A stretch of 64,000 nt of DNA from an uncultured Planctomycetota bacterium (GTDB lineage: Bacteria > Planctomycetota > Phycisphaerae > UBA1845 > UTPLA1), in NCBI GenBank assembly GCA_900696465.1, contig CAADGE010000036.1, forward strand, positions 1 through 64,000, read 5' to 3'. Both the position numbers and the translations under genes were made by a program. This document shows, piece by piece, positions 60,392 to 64,000 of the stretch; the first letter of the stretch is position 1, and each line of letters starts with the position of its first letter. The notes below the pieces were generated by a model, which saw only the letters and a program-made list of their open reading frames with translations, did not search any database and was not told the DNA's origin.

Positions 60392-61696
60392 ATGCGAGTT
60401 GCCTATCTCACCGCCGGTGCCGGGGGCATGTACTGTGGCAGTTGCATGCGCGACAACACGCTGGCCGCTGCCCTGATCCGCCAGAAGCGCGACGTCACGC
60501 TGATTCCTGTCTACTCGCCGATCCGCGTCGATGAACCCGATGTCAGCACCGGTCGCGTCTATTACGGCGGCATCAACGTTTTTCTCCAGCAGAAATCGGC
60601 CTTCTTTCGACATACGCCGCGTGTGATGGATCGCCTCCTTGACGCACCACGTCTTCTCGAAAAAGCCATGCGCCGCGCCGGGTCAGCCCGTCCCGATGAG
60701 CTGGGACCCCTGACGCTCTCCATCCTGCGAGGCGCCGATGGCGCGCAGCGCAAAGAGCTGGACAAGCTCATCGACGGGCTGCGAGACCTCTCGCCCGATC
60801 TGATTCATCTTCCGAATGCGATGTTCGTCGGGCTGGCCCGTCCGCTGCACGAAGCCCTCGGCGCTGCGATTGCCTGCACCTTGACCGGCGAAGACATCTT
60901 TCTCGAAGCCCTGCCGCAGCCCTATCAGGAGGAGGCCTTCGCGTTGATCCGATCTGCGGTGTCGAATGTGCACGGTTTCATCGCAGTGACGCGTTATTAT
61001 GCAGATTATTCACGGGCTCGATTCGGCATTCCCGAGGATCGGCTGCATCATGTCCCGATGGGTATTCGTGTCGACGAACAGGATGACCCTGCTGCGACCC
61101 GTCCCAAGAATGCAGGCGAACGTCCCTTCACGATCGGTTACCTGGCGCGCATCTGTCCGGAGAAGGGCCTGCATGTATTGTGTGACGCCTTCGCGCGCCT
61201 GCGGGAATCCGGTCGCGTCGCACGGCTCAAAATAGCCGGCTACATCCCGTCAACGAGCCAGGCTTATCTTGAACAGGTCATGGCCGAACTGGAGCGGCGC
61301 GGCCATTCGGCAGGCGTCGAAGTGGTCGGCGAAGTTGATCGCGCCGGCAAAGCGAATTTCCTTCGATCCTGCGACGTGGTCAGTGTCCCGACGGTCTACC
61401 GCGAGGCCAAGGGTCTTTATGTGCTCGAGGCGATGTCGTATGGCGTGCCGGTCATCCAGCCGGCACACGGTTCATTTCCGGAGTTGCTGGACGCATCTGG
61501 CGGCGGGGTCCTGTTCACCCCGGTAGCGGCGGACGAGCTTGCAGCGGCCATCGCACGGCTGATGGACGAGCCGGGTCTGCGGAGAAAGCTTGGCGATCGT
61601 GGGCGGCGCGCCGTGCGCGAACGATTCAACGACGAGGCAATGGCACACGCGGCATGGGACGCCTTCCAGAAGATTCGAGGGTCCGTCATTCGATGA
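60392..61696 (+). CDS. family 4 glycosyltransferase (GT-B fold)
   Basis: A 434-residue glycosyltransferase. MRVAYLTAGAGGMYCGSCMR is a distinctive N terminus of a GT4 subgroup found in planctomycetes. Later blocks: FTIGYLARICPEKGLHVLCD (donor domain start) and YREAKGLYVLEAMSYGVPVI, carrying the EX7E-like motif. ATG 60392 is preferred over the longer frame because a TATAAT lies just upstream. The stop overlaps the ATG of the ABC transporter ATPase (ATGA), so the three genes to the window end form one operon. Sugar and acceptor unknown. Confidence 0.88.
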   Translation: MRVAYLTAGAGGMYCGSCMRDNTLAAALIRQKRDVTLIPVYSPIRVDEPDVSTGRVYYGGINVFLQQKSAFFRHTPRVMDRLLDAPRLLEKAMRRAGSARPDELGPLTLSILRGADGAQRKELDKLIDGLRDLSPDLIHLPNAMFVGLARPLHEALGAAIACTLTGEDIFLEALPQPYQEEAFALIRSAVSNVHGFIAVTRYYADYSRARFGIPEDRLHHVPMGIRVDEQDDPAATRPKNAGERPFTIGYLARICPEKGLHVLCDAFARLRESGRVARLKIAGYIPSTSQAYLEQVMAELERRGHSAGVEVVGEVDRAGKANFLRSCDVVSVPTVYREAKGLYVLEAMSYGVPVIQPAHGSFPELLDASGGGVLFTPVAADELAAAIARLMDEPGLRRKLGDRGRRAVRERFNDEAMAHAAWDAFQKIRGSVIR

Positions 61697-62370
61697 CCAA
61701 GGGTATTGAAGCAAACGCCGTCGGTAAGAGTTACTCCACGCGCTCCGGGTCGCTCTGCGTGCTGCGCGACATCACGCTGACACTCGCTGAGAAGGAAGCG
61801 GTGGCGATCATCGGTCCTTCTGGTGCCGGCAAGAGTACGCTTCTCAACATCCTCGGCACCCTCGAGCCGCCGACCTCGGGCACGTTGCGCATCGGCGGGC
61901 AGGATCCGTTCACACTTGCCGAGCCGGAACTGGCGGCCTTTCGCAATCGAACCATCGGCTTTGTTTTTCAAGAGCATCATCTCCTGCCGCAGTGCAGCGT
62001 GCTTGAGAACGTGCTCGTTCCCGCCCTGCCGACGGGAGATTCCGTTCCGCTGACTTCGCGTGCCCGTGATTTGCTTGCTCGCGTTGGCCTTGCCGATCGG
62101 CTGGATCACCTTCCCTCGGAGTTATCCGGCGGCGAGCGACAACGCGTCGCCATCGCCCGCGCCATGATCAAACGTCCGCGGCTGCTGCTGGCGGATGAAC
62201 CGACCGGCAATCTTGACCGGGCCAGTGCCGACGGCGTGGCGGATCTTCTCCTGGAAATGCACGAGGAAAACGGCGGAATCCTGGTCGTGGTGACGCACAG
62301 CATGGCACTGGCGCAGCGCATGCAGCGGCGATATGTCCTCAATGACGGCAGATTGATGCCCGGCGCGTGA
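61693..62370 (+). CDS. ABC transporter ATP-binding protein (LolD/MacB-like)
   Basis: A 225-residue ATPase subunit. Walker A is IIGPSGAGKSTLLNILG; Q-loop in GFVFQEHHLLPQC; signature LSGGERQRVAIARAM; Walker B LLLADEPTGNLD; H-loop VVVTHSMALA. The LDEPTGNLD form and short length place it in the LolD/MacB/FtsE group that works with FtsX-like permeases. The ATG at 61693 is within the upstream gene's stop; the upstream part of the longer frame has no similarity. Partner permease follows at 62415. Confidence 0.93.
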   Translation: MTKGIEANAVGKSYSTRSGSLCVLRDITLTLAEKEAVAIIGPSGAGKSTLLNILGTLEPPTSGTLRIGGQDPFTLAEPELAAFRNRTIGFVFQEHHLLPQCSVLENVLVPALPTGDSVPLTSRARDLLARVGLADRLDHLPSELSGGERQRVAIARAMIKRPRLLLADEPTGNLDRASADGVADLLLEMHEENGGILVVVTHSMALAQRMQRRYVLNDGRLMPGA

Positions 62371-62414
62371 AGCATGGCGGGTCACCTCGGCCTGCCCGAT
62401 GGACGATCGGACGG

Positions 62415-64000
62415 ATGAAGTTGACGACGCTCACCCTCGCACGACGCGGTCTTTGCTTCTACTGGCGCGCCGGACTTGCCGTGATGCTCGGCGCCGCCGT
62501 CGGCACGGCAGCGCTGACCGGCGCGCTCGTCGTCGGCGACTCCATGCGGGCAAGTTTGCACGAACTGGCACTTGCCCGACTGGGGCCGATTGAGTTTGCA
62601 CTCTCCGGCGAGCGTTTCTTTCGCGAGGCCCTGGCCGGCGAGTTGGCTGCGGACGCGCGATTCGAAGGAGGATTCGGTGCGGTTTGCCCGATGATCCGAC
62701 TCAGCGCGACGATGGAACATCCCGAATCTGATTCGAGGGTCAATCGGGTACAAGTGCTGGGGGTCGATAAGCGATTCTGGAATCTGTATGAGTTGCCCGC
62801 GCATCGCGACGGGGAGCACACGAGCAAGAGCGCTGAACCGTCTCCGATGCAGCGGCAGGTTACTTTGAACGAGCCACTTGCCGAGGCGCTGGGTGCGAAG
62901 GTGGGCGACGATGTGCTGCTGCGTTTCGAGCGGCCTTCGCAGGTGCCGACGGAGACGCTGCTGGGCCGTCGTGAGGACACGGTTGCGACGCTGCGGCTGA
63001 CGGTAGGGCGGATCATACCTGGCGACGGGCCGGGTGCGTTTGCGTTGGAGCCGGGTCAGCTCGCGGCGCGCAATGCCTACGTACCACTCGATCTACTTCA
63101 GCGAAACCTGAAGCAAGTCGATCGGGTCAATACGATACTCGTCACTGCGTATGGACCAGATGATCTTAAGGATGCGGATCAACTCGGCACGTTGACGGTT
63201 GTACTCAGGTCGCATCTGAAGCCGGAGGATGTCGAACTCCGTTTTCGGATGAACGAATCACTCGGCTACCTCAGCGTGGAGGCGACGCGACTGCTGCTGG
63301 AACCGCCACTCGAACGCGCCGTGATCGACGCCGCAGGGCTGTCCGGCTTGAAGGCGGTGCCGATTCTGACTTACCTTGCAAATGCCATCACAGTTAATCG
63401 AGGGGACGCATCGGAGGCGGAAGGTTCATCCACGCGCAGCATTCCGTATTCGACGGTCTCGGCGTTTGACTGGAACTCACTGCCGTCGCACGCGGCATTC
63501 AAGTTCACCGGTGGCTTGCTGACAGGTCGCTCGCCATCAGCCCTAGGCGCGGGCGAGGTGGATGCACTCAGCGACATCCTGCTCAACGAATGGGCGGCGC
63601 GAGACCTTGGCGCCAACGCGGGCGACACGATCACGTTGACCTACTTTATTTCGCGCCCCGGCGGACAGCTTGAGGAAACACAGGCGGCTTTTCGACTCGC
63701 CGGCATCGTGCAGATGACTGGCTGGGCAGGCGATCCGGACCTGACGCCGACCTACGAGGGCATCACCGACGCGCGGCGTGTGTCGGACTGGGATCCGCCG
63801 TTTCCCTTCGACATGAAACGCATCCGTCCGCAGGACGAGACCTACTGGGACGAGCATCGTGCGTTGCCCAAAGCGTTTTTGCAGCTCGCGGAGGGCCGGC
63901 GTCTCTGGGGTGAGGATCACGAGCGCTTCGGTTCGCTGACCTCGATTCGCCTCTGTGCGGAAGGCGGAGCCATCACCCGGCAGACCGCGGAGCGCTTCTC
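62415..64000 (+). CDS. ABC transporter permease, FtsX/MacB-like (runs off the window end)
   Basis: At least 528 residues with no stop before 64000. TM1 is GLAVMLGAAVGTAALTGALV, followed by VGDSMRASLHELALARLGPI, a common opening of FtsX-type permeases. A long periplasmic domain follows (from about residue 50), with beta-rich MacB-like sequence. The C-terminal transmembrane helices lie beyond the edge. Located 44 bases after the ATPase gene. Substrates in this family range from lipoproteins to peptides; here unknown, but coupling to a glycosyltransferase hints at a surface glycoconjugate. Confidence 0.82.
   Translation, partial: MKLTTLTLARRGLCFYWRAGLAVMLGAAVGTAALTGALVVGDSMRASLHELALARLGPIEFALSGERFFREALAGELAADARFEGGFGAVCPMIRLSATMEHPESDSRVNRVQVLGVDKRFWNLYELPAHRDGEHTSKSAEPSPMQRQVTLNEPLAEALGAKVGDDVLLRFERPSQVPTETLLGRREDTVATLRLTVGRIIPGDGPGAFALEPGQLAARNAYVPLDLLQRNLKQVDRVNTILVTAYGPDDLKDADQLGTLTVVLRSHLKPEDVELRFRMNESLGYLSVEATRLLLEPPLERAVIDAAGLSGLKAVPILTYLANAITVNRGDASEAEGSSTRSIPYSTVSAFDWNSLPSHAAFKFTGGLLTGRSPSALGAGEVDALSDILLNEWAARDLGANAGDTITLTYFISRPGGQLEETQAAFRLAGIVQMTGWAGDPDLTPTYEGITDARRVSDWDPPFPFDMKRIRPQDETYWDEHRALPKAFLQLAEGRRLWGEDHERFGSLTSIRLCAEGGAITRQTAERF

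Overview
The window is a GC-rich (about 62-65%) stretch of a Gram-negative chromosome, most likely from the Planctomycetota (Phycisphaerae-like). The reasons are: two PEP-CTERM proteins and a Cys-pair C-terminal anchor, a dockerin-ended secreted protein, a pseudopilin-like protein with the FTLIELLVV cleavage site, lamin-tail-domain secreted proteins, a bacterial STT3 oligosaccharyltransferase, an LpxB (so lipid A), a giant AsmA-like protein, and gene families seen mainly in that phylum. No rRNA, tRNA, CRISPR array, prophage or plasmid gene was recognised.

Layout. 1-3630: remnant of a nucleotidyltransferase gene pair, coupled to alaS, which carries an AT-rich central block. 3670-4440: a small HUH/Y1 (REP-associated) transposase flanked by an inverted 17-bp repeat. 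4416-8394: a thrombospondin-type-3 repeat surface protein and ftsK. 8467-12117: an unknown membrane-anchored helical-repeat protein, wecB and a HAD phosphatase. 12166-16322: a block of exported proteins (lamin-tail plus dockerin, pseudopilin-like, lamin-tail plus PEP-CTERM). 16626-20370: an exported DUF2252 kinase-like protein and an exported protein of unknown function. 20419-28495: signalling and metabolism (CHASE hybrid kinase, AmrS radical SAM enzyme, four-CBS protein, PhzF, GAF-SpoIIE phosphatase). 28612-35358: STT3, a zinc-ribbon protein, an SPFH protein, PAS-HD-GYP and asnS. 35527-41642: AsmA-like giant, a membrane glycosyltransferase and tilS. 41643-42285: an AT-rich gap with a previously hidden 38-residue membrane-protein gene. 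42286-46087: rpsB-tsf-pyrH-rlmN. 46484-51986: lpxB, hflX, two overlapping PilZ genes and a lipoprotein. 52123-57681: a tightly overlapping operon (HemN-like radical SAM, chorismate-lyase-like, halogenase-like flavoenzyme, DUF3311, sodium:solute symporter, hotdog thioesterase) that looks like an aromatic-metabolite pathway. 57796-64000: a DMT-like membrane protein, a beta-propeller protein, a PEP-CTERM protein, a GT4 glycosyltransferase and an ABC transporter that runs off the end.

How the genes fit together. Much of the window serves the cell surface: secreted and sorted proteins, N-glycosylation (STT3), sugar precursor supply (WecB), lipid A (LpxB), AsmA-like lipid handling and glycosyltransferases. 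A second theme is cyclic-di-GMP (HD-GYP, two PilZ proteins). A third is translation: alaS, asnS, tilS, rpsB, tsf, rlmN and hflX. The strongest candidates for something new are the 52-58 kb operon, the transposase with its flanking repeats, and the small membrane-protein gene with its structured leader. Start codons were chosen by eye from ribosome-binding sites and family alignment from memory; no database search was possible.
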